Positions 38,966 to 52,240 of a stretch of DNA of 64,000 nucleotides are shown piece after piece. Position 1 is the stretch's first letter. Each line of letters begins with the position of its first letter. The notes beneath the pieces are model-generated. The model worked only from the letters and a program-made list of their open reading frames with translations, searched no databases and had not been told where the DNA came from. The stretch is from Phylloscopus collybita (taxonomy: Eukaryota > Chordata > Aves > Passeriformes > Phylloscopidae), in assembly GCA_027886175.1 (NCBI GenBank), contig JAJNNQ010000075.1, positions 32,704,501 through 32,768,500 on the forward strand, read 5' to 3'. Both the position numbers and the translations under genes were made by a program.

Positions 38966-41900
38966 CGTTTCTAGTACAAAATCCTCACTACAAGTAACTA
39001 TCCATTCTTCAGTTGTTTAGTGCTATTTAGAGTTATTACAGTATAATTTATTACATGTTTCAGCTGACTACAGTCACAGTTCCCAAGTATTTGGTTCACA
39101 GCTCCTGAAGTGGACTTGGCAGGCTTGTACTTGCTTAGCTTGAGAACTCTGGGGCAGTGTGCCCTCTAATATGCCCACTCTGCTTCAGTAGAAGTAGGTA
39201 TTCCATGTCTTGATTGGAAGGGGTAGAACTGTGGAGCTGTCCAATCTGACCAGGAAACTGGAAAACTGGAACTCGGAAATTTTGAGAGAATAGTGTACAT
39301 TATATACTTGTTCAAAATCATGTTTTGTGTCTGATGTTTCTAGAAAAACCTTCACAGATTCTGTGTGCCTTGCTCTCAACTTGTACCTTAAGCCAAAGGG
39401 GGTAAATTTTAAGTATCTAGTCTGGTGCTTGGACTCTACATCAGTTTGCTTGTGATGTCTGGTTGTAACGAGGCTGAAAGAATCATAAAGGGTGGAGGAA
39501 AAATTATGAAGCTAGCATTTAAGGTACTTCTTGAGATCTTCAAGACTTATAGGAGTCTGAGGGTTGTAATAGTTGTTTCTCTAAGGCAAACTATTTCTTG
39601 TAAACCTCATTCTTTGGCACAGTAGTCTTGAAATGTAAATTTCAGGTTAATTTCCAAAAACTTCAGAAGAATATATTCTTGACTGTTAATACTGCCATTG
39701 CTTTTTCTCTCCTTTGGCCTTAAGGACATTCTTGTCCTTCGGACATTTACAAAAGCACTTTTTGTTCCACGATGGCTTAATATTCATCATTGCCTTATAG
39801 GAGTTGTTGGTGTCTGCCAAGTAATAGAAAGTAACAACAGTTGTTCTAGAATTTGGTTAGAGTATTGGAAGCCAGTATTTTCTGTCTCTTCTCTCATAAC
39901 TAAAAATGCATGTTTATCATGTTTGATGAGGCAAACCCAGTAATTTTTAATTATCTGCCTTGGGATGGAAGCACTCATAAACTTAGAAGATATTGAGACT
40001 TCTAGTTTGATTTTATTTGTTTTAGCATAAGAGTATTGTTTGGCTGGATAACTTCTTTTGAATTGCTTAAAATTGATTTTCAAACATTATTGCATTTTTG
40101 GCTCTTTGCTTGTAATCTGGGATTCAGTAAGATGGAAGAAGATTAGTTATCTAATCATGTTTTCTTAATTGTGGCATCAAGAAGATTAGAAATGGAAATG
40201 GCTGAGGAGTTCATTATTATATCCTATGCCAAATAAAATAGGCAGTAGTTAATTTATCCTCGTCAATTACCAGGTCCCACAAAGAGAAATCTTTGTCCAT
40301 TTAGATGGATTTGAATTGAATAATTACACAGACAGTGAATAGGGTTTGTTGGGTTTTTTTTTTCCCTAAACCTCCTTCTCTTTGCCCCATCTTCTCAAAA
40401 CTTGTCAAGATTTAACAGATGATTTCAAGCCTTTTTTGACTCCCAAATGTGTGTTTGTTTGATGTGCCAGAATAGTCTCTCAAAACCAGTGTTTTACTTT
40501 TAAAGTGATTATATTTAATTTCAAAGTGCAAACAAGGAATACAGAGCAGCTGAAATTAATTTTCAGAGTTTTAGTTTTCATCTGGACACTTTCTCCTTGA
40601 CTGGTTGCAAAGACAGATTTCTCCTGTGTGAATCATTCATGAATGTGAAAATACTCTTTGGAAATACTGTTTCTCTGGTGAGCCCATGCCCAGACTTAGG
40701 AATGGTGAAGGAATTTGCTGAGCAGAAAAAATGCATAGGCTATTTCTTCTAACTTTAGGTTATGCTGAAGGTAAATTATGTATGTTGAAATAATGAATTC
40801 AGAAAATCAGCAGTTATTTGTAAGCATTTGGTATTTTTTCTAAATACTCTTTTTCTTTGAAAATTTTAGTTGAGTTTATGGAGTTAAAGTACCCAGAATC
40901 ATAATAAGCAGTGTGGTCCTCTGGTATAGGTATTTGGACTTCTGTGAAAAGGGTTAATACACATCTGCAGTCCTTTGTTCTTTGAAGATTTCTGACTGAC
41001 TGCATCTGAGTTGATTTTGTTGAGGGCAAAACTCGATATGAAGGGGAAGGGAGGATTTCCATAACCATGCTAGCCTGAAAATAATGTAGGTTGCTGTCAG
41101 AATTGTGGCTCTGTCCCTTGCCTTAGCTAGCACAAACCTTTCTGGTTGCATGGTGAGCTGGACCAGGGAGCTGGTGCACCTGAAAATAAGCGTGTTTGGG
41201 TTTTTTTCTGTTGGGTTAGTTGCCTGATAGTAACCCTAGAGTTTTACAAATAATTATTTATAAGCAAGAAGAAAAGTTGCAGGGTAAAGATCAATCAGGT
41301 TCTAAGGTAGCTGCTGCTTTCAACAGCATGTTGCTTAAGAATTACACTAGATTACAGCATGGGAGATCTTTAAAGGCTTCCAGCCAGCAGTACCAGAAGG
41401 GACCTGGTCTCTCTGGTAGTTCCTCCATGCCAAATCCATTGAGTATTAATGGATTTTTTTCAGATCCTGTGGGGGAAGGGGAAATACTCATTGTGGTTTA
41501 CTACTGTACTGAGATACCTTTTATCTGTCAGCAGGGTTTCCAAGCAGTGCAAGAGGATACTGGCAGTGTAGAAATAGGGGTTTTGAAAATGTTGATTGTC
41601 CTGGATCAAACAAACAATACTTTCCTTGACAGCCGGGAAACTATGGGGGTTTTTGCTTTTTTGGTGTGAGATTTTTTTTTTTTCCCACATCAACCCTATA
41701 TGTACTGGAGGAGGTCTTCCAGAGAGCTTTGCAAGAATTGCACTAGTACATGTGTCTTGGTACATGGAGGGGAGGATTGTTTGGTTTCTCTTATTTTGTT
41801 TTCCTGTTTTCAGGAAGTTCACCAGCTGATTCCTAGGTCATACTTGGGTTTGGTTCCATTTGTGACTCAGCCCTTTGGGCCTGTGTTGTAAATGATGGAG

Positions 41901-42793
41901 ATTGGCAGTTTCAATAGGCTCCCTATGCAGTGGTGATCATTGCTGTCCTAATTTTTCTCTCTGAAAAATGTCAGTATTGAAGGGACTTGAGCACAAAGTA
42001 GAGACAGTGGTGATGTTTGTAAAATTTACAGGGCTGATGGGAGCCTGCATGCAGAGATGGTATCTGGAGAGAGGGGGGTTCTGGTTTAATGCCTGAATCT
42101 TGTTATGCAAATATTTAGGTTATTTCTGGAGCAGGGTATAAGAATGTCCTACAAAATGAAGGCTTGGGGAATATATAGAAAATCCTTTAAAAAGAAAAAG
42201 ACTTCAAAGGACTGACGTCAGTTATCATCTGTTCATCATATTTGAATTTCTTACATCGTGAGCTGTGGATTATCTTTAGAGCACTGGATTAGCCCATGCT
42301 TGTCAGTTTGTTGGTGGGGTTGTTTTATAGACTGTAAGTTGTTGTGGTGGATGTCTGGTGAGTATCCCCTTTTCACACTGCTCCCTGAACTACTCAGTTT
42401 TGGATCTGATAACCTTAAATCTGTACACAATAAGAAATTTTGTGTGCTCTTCAGAACTAAAATAGGATCAGTGCTGGAGTGTTTCTGGATCAGACGTGCA
42501 AAAGAAATAAGCGCATCAATATGTTGAGTGTCATCAGACCCTCCTTAATGGGAACTGAGACTCTTTAGGATGAATAAATTGCAATACAACTTGGATATAG
42601 CTCACATCCACATAGCCAGTGTTGTTGTGGGTGAAATGAGCCTGCTGTTGGCATCTGCCACTGTCCATTCCCCTTGGTGAGCAATGGGTGAGGAGTGCTG
42701 GGCTGCAGCAGCAGTAGACTGACTCCTTTCTGCCTTTTAGAGAAGCTCTTTTGATGTTACCAATTCAAAAGGCAACAACTCTTATTTCTGGTT

Positions 42794-42818
42794 AAAAAAA
42801 AAAAAAAAAAAAAAAAAA
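42794..42818. repeat. 25-base A homopolymer
   Basis: This uninterrupted A run is flanked by GGTT and GG. No retrocopy or SINE body was recognised immediately upstream. Confidence 0.95.
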
Positions 42819-43598
42819 GGCTTATGGCCTAGTTTTGAATCCAATACACTTGCTCTTGATCTCTTTCTATGTGTCCTGTCACTTTTATTTTAGGTTTCTG
42901 CAGATACTTTAGTTTTATCCAGCTCAAGGATGGCAAGCCTGTGATGTGGGTGCCAGAAATGACAACTCCTTTTTCTTCTTTTTGTGTTTGAAATTTTTTG
43001 CAGAATCAGAGCAGCTAAAGTGTAGCTTTATAATTCAATAGCATTTCAGTATTCATTCTTTGTCTGTATTTATTGTGGTTAACGTTAAAGGTCAGGCATT
43101 GTCGTTCAGCACAACACAGTTGTTACTTCTTCATGCCACACACGAGTGTTGGGCAATTTGATATACTGAATTGAAAAAAAAAATATTAATCAGTCTAGTT
43201 TAACAGAAGTTGATATTCCTGGATGGTTTTGCTTTGCATATTGCAGTTCACTCTCACTGCCTTTCTCATTTAGGAAACTGGGCACCTCAGATCTCTGAAT
43301 CTCTAGACTGTAGTTCTGCTGTATACCACTGAAAAATTATGGTCTAGAGCTTTGTGTCTCCTTATATTTGTTTTGAAGACTGTATCTTGCGTTGTAATCA
43401 ACAGATAAATATTCAGCCCATGGTAATAAGAATCCTGTAACAGGGTAGGAATTTCAACTCTTGAACTCCAGACTAGAAACCAAGCCAAAACGTAACTCAT
43501 GTTCTCATGCAGGTGATTCCTCCTCTTTGTTTCTTGATTAATCATTATCTTTGTTTTGTTTGTGTAGATTGTAAGTTCTTGTGGCAAGGGTTGTCTTT

Positions 43599-43629
43599 CG
43601 TGCGTGTGTGTGCGTGCGCGTGTGTGTAC
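43599..43629. repeat. Alternating CG/TG tract (Z-DNA-prone)
   Basis: CGTGCGTGTGTGTGCGTGCG and its continuation to GTGTAC alternate pyrimidine and purine without a break for about 30 bases. Confidence 0.85.
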
Positions 43630-44933
43630 CCAGGACAACGAGGTCTGGAGCCCCAGTCTGTGGAAGCTGTAATAAGCAATCACCTTGTTATTGTTTTCCT
43701 GGATATCATAATAAAGAGTATCGAATTAAAACTGTGCTTGAATAGTCTGTTACAAAAATGGAAGCATGTAAATTGCTTCTGGCCTTGCTTAACAGTCCTG
43801 CAGCATCAGGGAGATGCTGCTCAAAGGCAAATGCAGCGTTTTGTTTGGGGGTATTCACTTGAACACCAGAGACAGGAAATCTGCTTAGGCTGAAGAGGAA
43901 TGGCTTGTAACTCATGTTGGAGCTGGAACTTGCACAAAATTATCAGGAGTTCAGGACTGATTTTCAAACCTTCTGTCAGCTTGAGAAACTGCATCAGCCC
44001 TCCCTCTTGGGAAAAGGGCCTTGTTTGCTGTAATGTTTGTGCAGCATTTTGTGTCCTTTGTGTAGCACTTTCCAGTTTGGGAGAGTAACCATGAACTTGG
44101 AGAGCACCAAGTGCTGGGCATTGTCTGGTGCAGCCTGGGAGCTTGCTTTTCTGGTGTCTCCACTCCCTTTAGTTGTACAACTTTTAAAGCCTTTTTAGAC
44201 TTCAGCTTGCCTGATAAGAGCAAAATTTCATCCAGTCTGAACTGGAGCCTCCACACTGTTCTGTTGGTGATTTGGCAATGTGGTGGTATCAGAACTGTAG
44301 CCAACTTAGGGAAAGTTAAGACTGCTGTTAGAAAACTTTTTCCTTGAATGTTACTTTTCATTAGGTTTGATTTGATACATTGTAGAGCAGATGTTTACAG
44401 ATCCCTTGAGCTCTGTATTCACTTCAAGACGCATCAGGTTGTTGCTTTTGAAGAACTGTTGAACTACTTAAATTTCATTCTTAAAAACCTGCATTTGTAA
44501 CTTTCAAATCCTCAACCTAATTGAAAGACAATGTTAAGTGAAGATTAGTTTTTCATGAAGACACGTCTTGTTCTTGACTTCATTGTTAGACATCATAGCT
44601 TAAACTGTGGCTTAAAAAGAAATTGTGTTAGAAAATCAATGGAAAACACATAATTTCAAGAACCAGAGCTACTTGCCGCTGTTCATACCTGTCAGATGAC
44701 AGGAAGTCTCCTGTAGGTGGTGAGGACAGGTAGATCTGGATGGGTACCTGGCGTCTCAGGTGATTGTAACAACTCCTACTTTATCTTTCCCCTACTGCAC
44801 CTCTCAGTATCATCGTCTCACTCTGATGCCAGGTTTGCAGTGATCCAGTAGGTACGGATGGGAAGTGGAGCAGATGGACTCCTGGGAGTCAAATCATGTG
44901 ATGAGCATGGGATGTGGACAAAACAGCCACTAG

Positions 44934-44952
44934 AGGCCACCAAAGTCTGTGA
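44934..44952 (+). promoter_or_regulatory. Candidate CTCF binding motif
   Basis: CAGCCACTAGAGGCCACCA fits the vertebrate CTCF consensus YDRCCASYAGRKGGCRSYV at 18 of 19 positions; the single mismatch is C for the second G of GGC. No occupancy evidence can be given. Confidence 0.5.
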
Positions 44953-47580
44953 CAGCCGCGTTTGACTCCGGGTGACTGGTAGCCAGCAAGAGCCTCTCCA
45001 AAAGCCCACTTTCGCTGCATTTTCAGTGAAAAATTTTTGTGGTCTTTTAAGAAGCGTTTCTGCTGTAACTCAGAAAACAGAGCATTGAATTAAATTAGAC
45101 CAATCTCCTTGCAGTTTTGACACAGTAATAAAGCCTGTGTTATACTGTGCAGGGCTTGGAAGGTGTCCTAATTTGGCAAGAATCTACTTCCTCACTTCTG
45201 GTTGAGAGAATAGGATGTAGGCATCCAGTATGAAAGCTTTTCTCTTAGCCCAAAAGTGCAACACCTTAGATGAAAAGCAGCGCTGAGAGTACAAAATAAG
45301 CCTCAGATTACATCTGCTGTCTGAGATCAGTTTTGTAGGCAAGTACACAGTGCTGTGGCAGATGCTGCTTTCTTTGCTGGATCCTTGGGGTAGGAGAAAA
45401 TACAGAAAACCTGCTCTCTCTATTTCCCCCAATTTTTAGTGCTTTCTAAATGAAGTTATTTGTTAGAAAGGCTTATGAAATTGTTTCCTGCACTGTAATT
45501 TCAGCTTTTATCTGCCAATGGGAGATGCTTGTTCAGTGGGAGCTTTGGTTTTGAACATCTCCCTTTAGATGCTGCAGGAGCTGTATGAAAAGTTAGCCTG
45601 TAGTAGTTAAAACAACTTCTCAGAAAATACAAGTTAAAAGTTGCAGCCTACAGAATTTTTATATATATTTTTTTTACAATAATAAGTGTTTGGGGTTTTT
45701 TTAACACAGTCCCTCTTTTATATAGAAAAAATGTGTTTTGATGTAATATTGGAAAACAATGTAGCCCACTAAATTTTGTAATTGTCTTTGGGGTAATTTT
45801 ACCCTAGTCTGCCCAGAGGAAAAAAAAAATAAAAATCCTGTATTGGCTCTAGCTGTTCTGGGTCCTGATAGGATTGCTTTTGCTGCTGGAAAGCAGTGCA
45901 GGGAAATCTCTCTCTGGAAAAATAATAAGAAATATGGCTCTCCTTCAGGAATTTCCTGGGACTTTGGTGGAGTCTGGGCAAAATTTTCCTGAACATCTGG
46001 AATTGGGTAGCCCTGTTAAGAAATGGCAAACTATCTGAATCATGCTATGAACTATGAATGTGCTTTGTTTTGTGATTCATTAAACCGATGGCGGTGGGTT
46101 GAGTGTTGGACTGGCCTAATCGTTGGCTTGGCGTTGCCACACCGCCCTCTGGGACAGACAGTGTGTGAAACATCAATTTGTGTGGCTCCACATCTATGGA
46201 AGTGCAGTTAAAAGGGGTCCAAAGGCTTGCAATGCTTAGACTGAGAAGGTACAATCTCAAGCATTCTGCTCTTGCTCTGGCTAACGCTTTGGAGATGAAT
46301 GGCTGCACTGAGACCTGCAGGAATGCAGCAGGAGCCAGGAGCTGAGAGTAGGCTGGAAAGAGTTGATCCCCTCAGAGCTTGAATACATACCCCCCTGTTC
46401 CCCACTACCAAGCTTGCTCTGCCGCAAGAGCTTCAGAGATTTGAAATGGAAACCTTTTAATTTATAGTGATAAACACAGCCTAGCAGCATGGGGAACATT
46501 AGGAGCCTCTGAGTAGAGAATAGAATATGCCCCACCCTGCAGAGAATGATGTAAATCATTCTAATTCTTGGCACTGGTATTTAAATTTTGTTCATTGCAT
46601 GCCATAAAAAAAAAGTTCAGACGTTGTAAACTGCCCGCGTTGTCAAGAAAACTCTCAGAAGCTTTCTGGAGGAAAAAATTTTAGAAGGTAGAGGAAATGG
46701 TGTAGTTTCTAGAGGCAACACAAATGGTGCCGTAATTCTCTTGGCACTCTGCTTCTGCTCTCTCACTCTCCCCTCTTCCCCTTCTCTGCCCCACAAGTCA
46801 GCGAAGTCATGAGAATGAGCTGCAGTGAAGGCCAGAGAAACTATGATTAACCCTGGAGGTTCCTCTTGCAGGGAAGCCTGGCAGACTTCTCGTCTCCACA
46901 GCTGTAAGGCTTCTCTGCAAAGAGCTGCTGTCCTGGACAAACCCAGAAGACCATGTGCTCCAGTGTCTGGCACTCATGGCCCTTGAGGGAAGGGATGTAA
47001 AACTGTGAGAAGTGTCCTCATGTTTCATTCTCCCCATTTCTGGCAGTTATCACTTTACAGGCTTCTGAAGCATCTGGTACATCAAAACTGCAGGGGTTTT
47101 TTTCTTTTAATTTTTTATATCCACCAATAGAAGCATTCTACATGCATTTGTGTAATCCCTCTTGAATCCATTTAAATACTTGGCATCCACAATACTCAAT
47201 AAGTTACACAATTTAACTATGCCTTGTTTGGAAAAAAATATTTCCTGTGGCTTGTGCTTTAAACCTGATGATTTCCTTGTGTGAGTCTCAAGTAGGGAAT
47301 AATCATTCCCTCTTCATCACTCTCATATTAGGCTTTATTTTATAGGCCTCTCTTTTTCAAGCTTGAGGGCTCCCTCTCTATTTAGTATTTTCTTGTGAAG
47401 AAATTGTTCTGTACATGTTTGCTTTTATGTGTGCTTTTATGTACGTTTCTAGTTCACCCAAATGCTTAGTTTTCAACCTTATATGTTAAGTTTATTGGGA
47501 AGTATAGCCTAATATACTTCATTCACTTCTAGATTTGAATTTTTTCTATTTTGAACCACTTTTTTCTGATACATATTTCA

Positions 47581-48392
47581 CATCATGGAATGGTTTGGGC
47601 TGGAAGAGACCTTAAAGATCCAACCCCCATGCCATGGGCAGGGACACCCTCTACTAGGCCAGGTTGCTCAGAGCCCCATCTAGCCTACTCTTGATCACCT
47701 CTGGAGATGGGGTATCCACAATTTCTCTGGGCAACATATTCTAGTGCCTGACCACCCTCACAGAAAAGAATTTCTTTCTAATATCTAATCTAAACCTACT
47801 GTCTTTCAGTTTCAATCCATCTCTACTTGTCCTGTAGACATGCTCTCGTTACAAGTCCTTCTCCAGCTTTCTTACAGGCTCCCTTCAGGTATGGAAGGCC
47901 CCCCTTAGATCGCCCCTAAGCTGTCTGTTTTCCTGAACAATCCCAGTTCTCTCAGCCTTTCCTCTTTAGAGATTCTCTCTAATCATCTCAGTGGCCTCCT
48001 CTGGACTCACTGCAACAGGCTGATAGCCTCTCTGTGCTGAGGACCTCAGAGCTGGATGTGGCACTGCAGGTGGGCTCTCACCAGAGCAGAGCAGATCAGA
48101 GGGGCAGAATCCCCTCCCTCACCCTGCTGGCCATGCTGTTTTGGATACAGCTCAGGACATTTTTGGCTTTCTGAGCTTCAAGTGCACATTGCTGGGTCAT
48201 GTCCAGCCTCTCATCTACCAGCACCTACAAGTCCTTCTTAGCAGGACTGCTCTTGATCTGTATTGAGACCAGCTGCTGCCCCGAGCCATGTGCAGCACTT
48301 TGCATTTGGTCTTGTTGAATCTCACGAAACTCCCATGGGCCTGGCCCATTCTTGAACTTGTCCAGGTGGCTCTGGATGGCATCCAATCTTAG
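47581..48392 (-). mobile_element. CR1 LINE fragment (~0.8 kb), - orientation
   Basis: This is the longest and best-preserved CR1 here. It starts with ATCATGGAATGGTTTGGGCT (reverse complement of the 3' end). It continues through CATGCCATGGGCAGGGACAC, AGGTTGCTCAGAGCCCCATC, AGCCTTTCCTCTTTAGAGAT and GAGCTGGATGTGGCACTGCA to CAGGTGGCTCTGGATGGCAT. It is 5'-truncated with frames broken. Confidence 0.95.
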
Positions 48393-51254
48393 CTGCAGGT
48401 GTTTACATGTCAGTTGAGTTGCATAACTATATTCCTAGAATGCTGGCATATTAATTGATTAGGGATACAGTAGTTCCTCACAAGGAAAATAAACAGTGAC
48501 TTGCCAACACAAAGTGAAAGCCTATTTTGAATGCAGCCTGGTCTTCCTCAGCCATGCTCACTCTAGTGGTCTGTTGGTTTTGTTTGTAGTGTAGTGCCTG
48601 TGCAGTGGCTGTTCTCTGCTGTTGCTCTAGGTGATTCTACCAAAACATTTTTTCATATGAGTTGGGAAAATACTCTGAGAACACCATTTATATGCAAGTG
48701 AAGCTGGCTTTAATCCTTTAGTTCTGCTATATGTCAGTAGCGAGCACTGGATGTTTCAAAGGTCTGGGAACATGAGGTCTTGAAAGAAGGCAGCATAATC
48801 AATTAACCCCTTATGGCAAGAGCACTGCTGGCTCTTTTGCGCCCTCATTGCTGGGAGTAGCTTGGATTTCTTTGGAGATCAGCTAGTTCTTAAAGGGTCA
48901 TAACTAATCTGCAATACCTAATGTTTAGAAACAAAAGAATTTAAGACAGAGCTACCTTATTATGCTTTTGTCCTTTTCCCATTTTACTTGTCACTCATCT
49001 TTGTTTGTGGCAATTTCATAAAATGCAAAGTTGCTTTCTTCAAGCGAGGAACTATCTTTTGGAGTCCCAAGCAGTACGGTTTGATCTCGCCAACATCAGC
49101 TGGCTAATACTTCCAAAAGCAGATTTAGATCTGAGAGCAAAGATCTAAGTCTTTTTATGAGCCTTGGAATAGTGATTTTAAACTTACTACCTGCTTCTCT
49201 TTAAATAGTGGATCATATTTAGCTCACACAGATACTAGGACACTGACTTAAGGATCTGTGACCTACAAATGTACTTTGTTTCTGTGCCTTGCAGTGGCTG
49301 CTCTATAGGAAAACAGTAAGGCCTTGAGTTCTGTACGGCCAGATCCATGGGGAAGGTTGTCGAAAATCACCAATAATTTCAAAAGCAGATTTTCCTGATT
49401 ACTCAAGAACATACAGTGATGAAAAGAAGATTTTGTGCTGTAGTGCTTTGGATTGTCCATATTTTCAAGTGAGAGTCCTTTGACCTGGATGTCTGAATGA
49501 CACTGTGAGTTAAAATAGCACATCTGCTCTAGAATAGCCAGAGGCCCCAGGACTTGCATCTAGATGTGATAAAAGATGATCTGTGTATCAGGCAGGGCAA
49601 ACTGGAGAAAAAGTATGTTCTAATCTTACGGCAGGAGAACCAGAGCTGATGGTCCAAAGGCTTTTGTGACACCATGAAGCATGAATTACAGTTCAACCAC
49701 TACATGTGTGCATTAGAAATGTTGCTAATGTGTTGTTAAAATTCATCTGAACCTAGAGGATGTGTTGGTTTTTTGGTTGTGTTTCATTTTAAGGATGAAC
49801 TAAAAAGAAGAACTGAAGAGGGTTGGGATTTGGGAGGCGTTCTAATAACCAAGACCTAGAGACTGTAGGGTGCCAGTGTTCAGATGAACTTGCAAGTGCC
49901 TACAGCAAAAAGAAGAACTTTGTTCTGGAAGTCACATGCCTTCGAGGGAGATGCTGACTGCAACACTCAGGCTCTGAGGTACAGTATAGCCATTTATTCT
50001 ACTCCAAAAATGTCCCCAGAGGACTAAAAACCTTTTCGAAGTTTTTTCCCCCAACTCTGGCACACAGTCCCTTTTCCATGCCTGTAGCTATGAGCAGCAC
50101 TTGTCTCTGGGCCTGTAATTTGGTGCAGTTTGGGACTTCCAAGTTCTCCAGTGCCCTACAGTTCTTGGCAGCAGCAGTGTTGCTAAGCGGCCAGAACTTC
50201 TGATCTCCGTTCAGCCTGCAAATGAACATTTCATCCAACACCTCTGTACCTGTGCTCCCCAGAACAATCAGACTCTTGATTGCCTCCTCCATCCCTCCCT
50301 CCCTTCCTCCCTCCCAAACTGGAGCACAGCAGAATAGCTCCACAATGGATGACTATACTTCCAGCAGTGTCTGGAGGACTATAAATAGCCTTAAATAAAT
50401 GCGCGTAAGGATCCAGCGTATTGTCTGAATGATCTAAAATTAGATTGCTCTAATGTTTGTGCATCAGTCTTCCTATGCTGCAGGAAAATGAATTTCTTTC
50501 CAAAGTATTTAAGCTTGAATTATGGTTCCTTAAGGATGGGGGAGGGTGGGGAGGCTGCTTGAAGGGAAACTCCTGTAGGGATGGGTCTAGTTTTCTTCTA
50601 AGACAGAGACAAGCCACAGTCACTATGGAGGGAAAAATAGCAGCTGCAAGTTCCTGGAAAGCACGGACATATGTAGATGCAGTTAGTTCCTAAAATATCA
50701 CCTTTATGCTCTCTTTATTTTTCTCTTTCAAGGACATTTGCACCTTGAATGCAACAAACATTTAGAACGAGAAGGTGGGGTGGAAAAGTCCCAGAGAGCA
50801 CATTTCCTTTTTTTGCTTGGGATTAAATGACATTGTACGTCCTGTGTTCAAGGTATTTTAATTCTTGATCTCCAGCCATTCTTTGCAACACATATTGCAG
50901 TAGCTATGTATTTTAGATAAACTTGAACATTTCCTGATATCAGCTGGAAATACCTGAGTTGGCTGTTAGTCCTGTGAATAAGCATATTTGCTCACACTAT
51001 ACAATGGAATAATGCTTTCTTATTCAAATATCTTGCTATTGAGTTAAGAGAACACAAATTGTGACAGTTTCAGTCTCTTATTCCCATTTTCACTCCCTAG
51101 CATTTTTGGGGAGGAATTTATTGCAAAATGATATTTCATATAAACCTTCTAATATACTTGGCTTTTTAAAGAAATTCTGATCTGTTAGCAATGAAAGCAC
51201 AGAAAATAATTCATTGTTCTGCTGATTAAATTGCAGCTTGACTGGAAGTAGTAC

Positions 51255-51418
51255 CAGGTTTGGGTAGGTTTTTTGTTAGTTTTGTGTGTGTGTGTGTTTG
51301 TTTGTTTGTTTGTTTTGTTGGAGTTTTTTGTTGGTGTTTTGTTTTTTGGGGGTTGGGGTTTTTTGGTGTTTCGGTTTTTGGGGGGTTTTTTGTTTGTTTT
51401 TGGTGGGTTTTTTTTTCT
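51255..51418. repeat. G/T-rich tract with (TG)n, (TTTG)n and G runs
   Basis: The + strand is nearly free of A and C. It contains (GT)n, GTTT repeats and runs of GGGGG, GGGG and GGGGGG, resembling the tract before TRAM1. Confidence 0.85.
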
Positions 51419-52069
51419 GTAGGGACCTGTTTATGTAATCTTATTGTGCTAAGCTGCGTAAGAAGGGTCCACTGCATGGAGACAAAATGAGAGGCTTCCT
51501 CTGTTGTGCTATGAAGCTGGAAACCAGGGCAAGGGAGGGGGCTCTGAGGCATTAGGGTGCCATGGTACAGCTCTATTGAGCAGCATTAATAACACATCTC
51601 TTGTCTACTTACATGCAATGGGGGACTCTGTCATTACACTATGTGTAATGCCATAAATGCCATTCAGGTGTGAATTAACAGGCAAATTGATGAGGTCTGT
51701 GGACTCTCTGAATGCTCACACAAAGTCTTATATAGGATTCTGCACACTCAGAGAAGATATTGAAGGGTGTATGTTAATCCTGTGAAGGATCCAGTAGTTT
51801 CACGTCTTCAGTTTTCTAAATACTCTGTGGGTTTAACTATTGGTTATCTAGAGGGCAACGATTCAGTGTTTGCATATGAAAACTCTATTCCTTACAGCCT
51901 CTTTTGTAAGGAGCTGTAGATTTCTCCATAACAGATCCCAGTTTTCTTTGCTGTTTTTATCAGCCTTTTGAGGGAGATGATTTTTTTAGCCTTTTAACAC
52001 AGATACAAGGTGAAATTGTCTGTTCAGAGTGAACTCTGTGCAAGGTGTATTATTGTACTCATACTTTTG

Positions 52070-52240
52070 CATGCGTGAACGCGTATGTGACTGTGCATTG
52101 AGATGTAAATCCCGGCAAATAACCCTTTCTTCCCTGAATTTTCATGCGAAAATCTGCAGTGCCGCTAAATTAGCAATAGTGAGTTCTAACCACACGAGGG
52201 AGCGACGCTTATCTGCGCTGGGAACGCTGCAGTCCCTAGC
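52070..52240. promoter_or_regulatory. Small CpG-dense cluster, possible enhancer
   Basis: About a dozen CpG dinucleotides fall in ~170 bp (for example GCGTGAACGCG, GGGAGCGACGC, CTGCGCTGGGAACGC), while flanking kilobases have very few. It also holds a GATA-type CTTATCT and a homeobox-type CTAAATTAG. It is too small for a standard promoter island. Confidence 0.35.

Larger units (their letters stand above)
37570..38985 (+). other. TRAM1: TRAM1 3' UTR (estimated extent)
   Basis: AT-rich sequence follows the TAA without further ORFs, reaching two canonical AATAAA hexamers at 38854-38859 and 38960-38965. A 3' UTR of ~1.3-1.4 kb is plausible for TRAM1. The exact end is inferred only from the hexamers. 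Confidence 0.6.
38986..47580. other. Distal flank of TRAM1, no gene seen (part 1)
   Basis: AT-rich non-coding DNA with a 25-A homopolymer (42794-42818), an alternating purine-pyrimidine run (43599-43629) and a CTCF-like motif (44934-44952). Open frames up to 149 codons occur but match no protein family I recognise and are within chance expectation. Confidence 0.5.

Noticed and set aside
41220..41669. A 149-codon + strand open frame in the flank
   Set aside because: No family resemblance, no flanking splice or promoter signals. One or two frames of this length are expected by chance in 64 kb of six-frame sequence.
43951..44361. A 136-codon - strand open frame
   Set aside because: No recognisable domain, no promoter, and an AT-rich non-coding context; consistent with chance.
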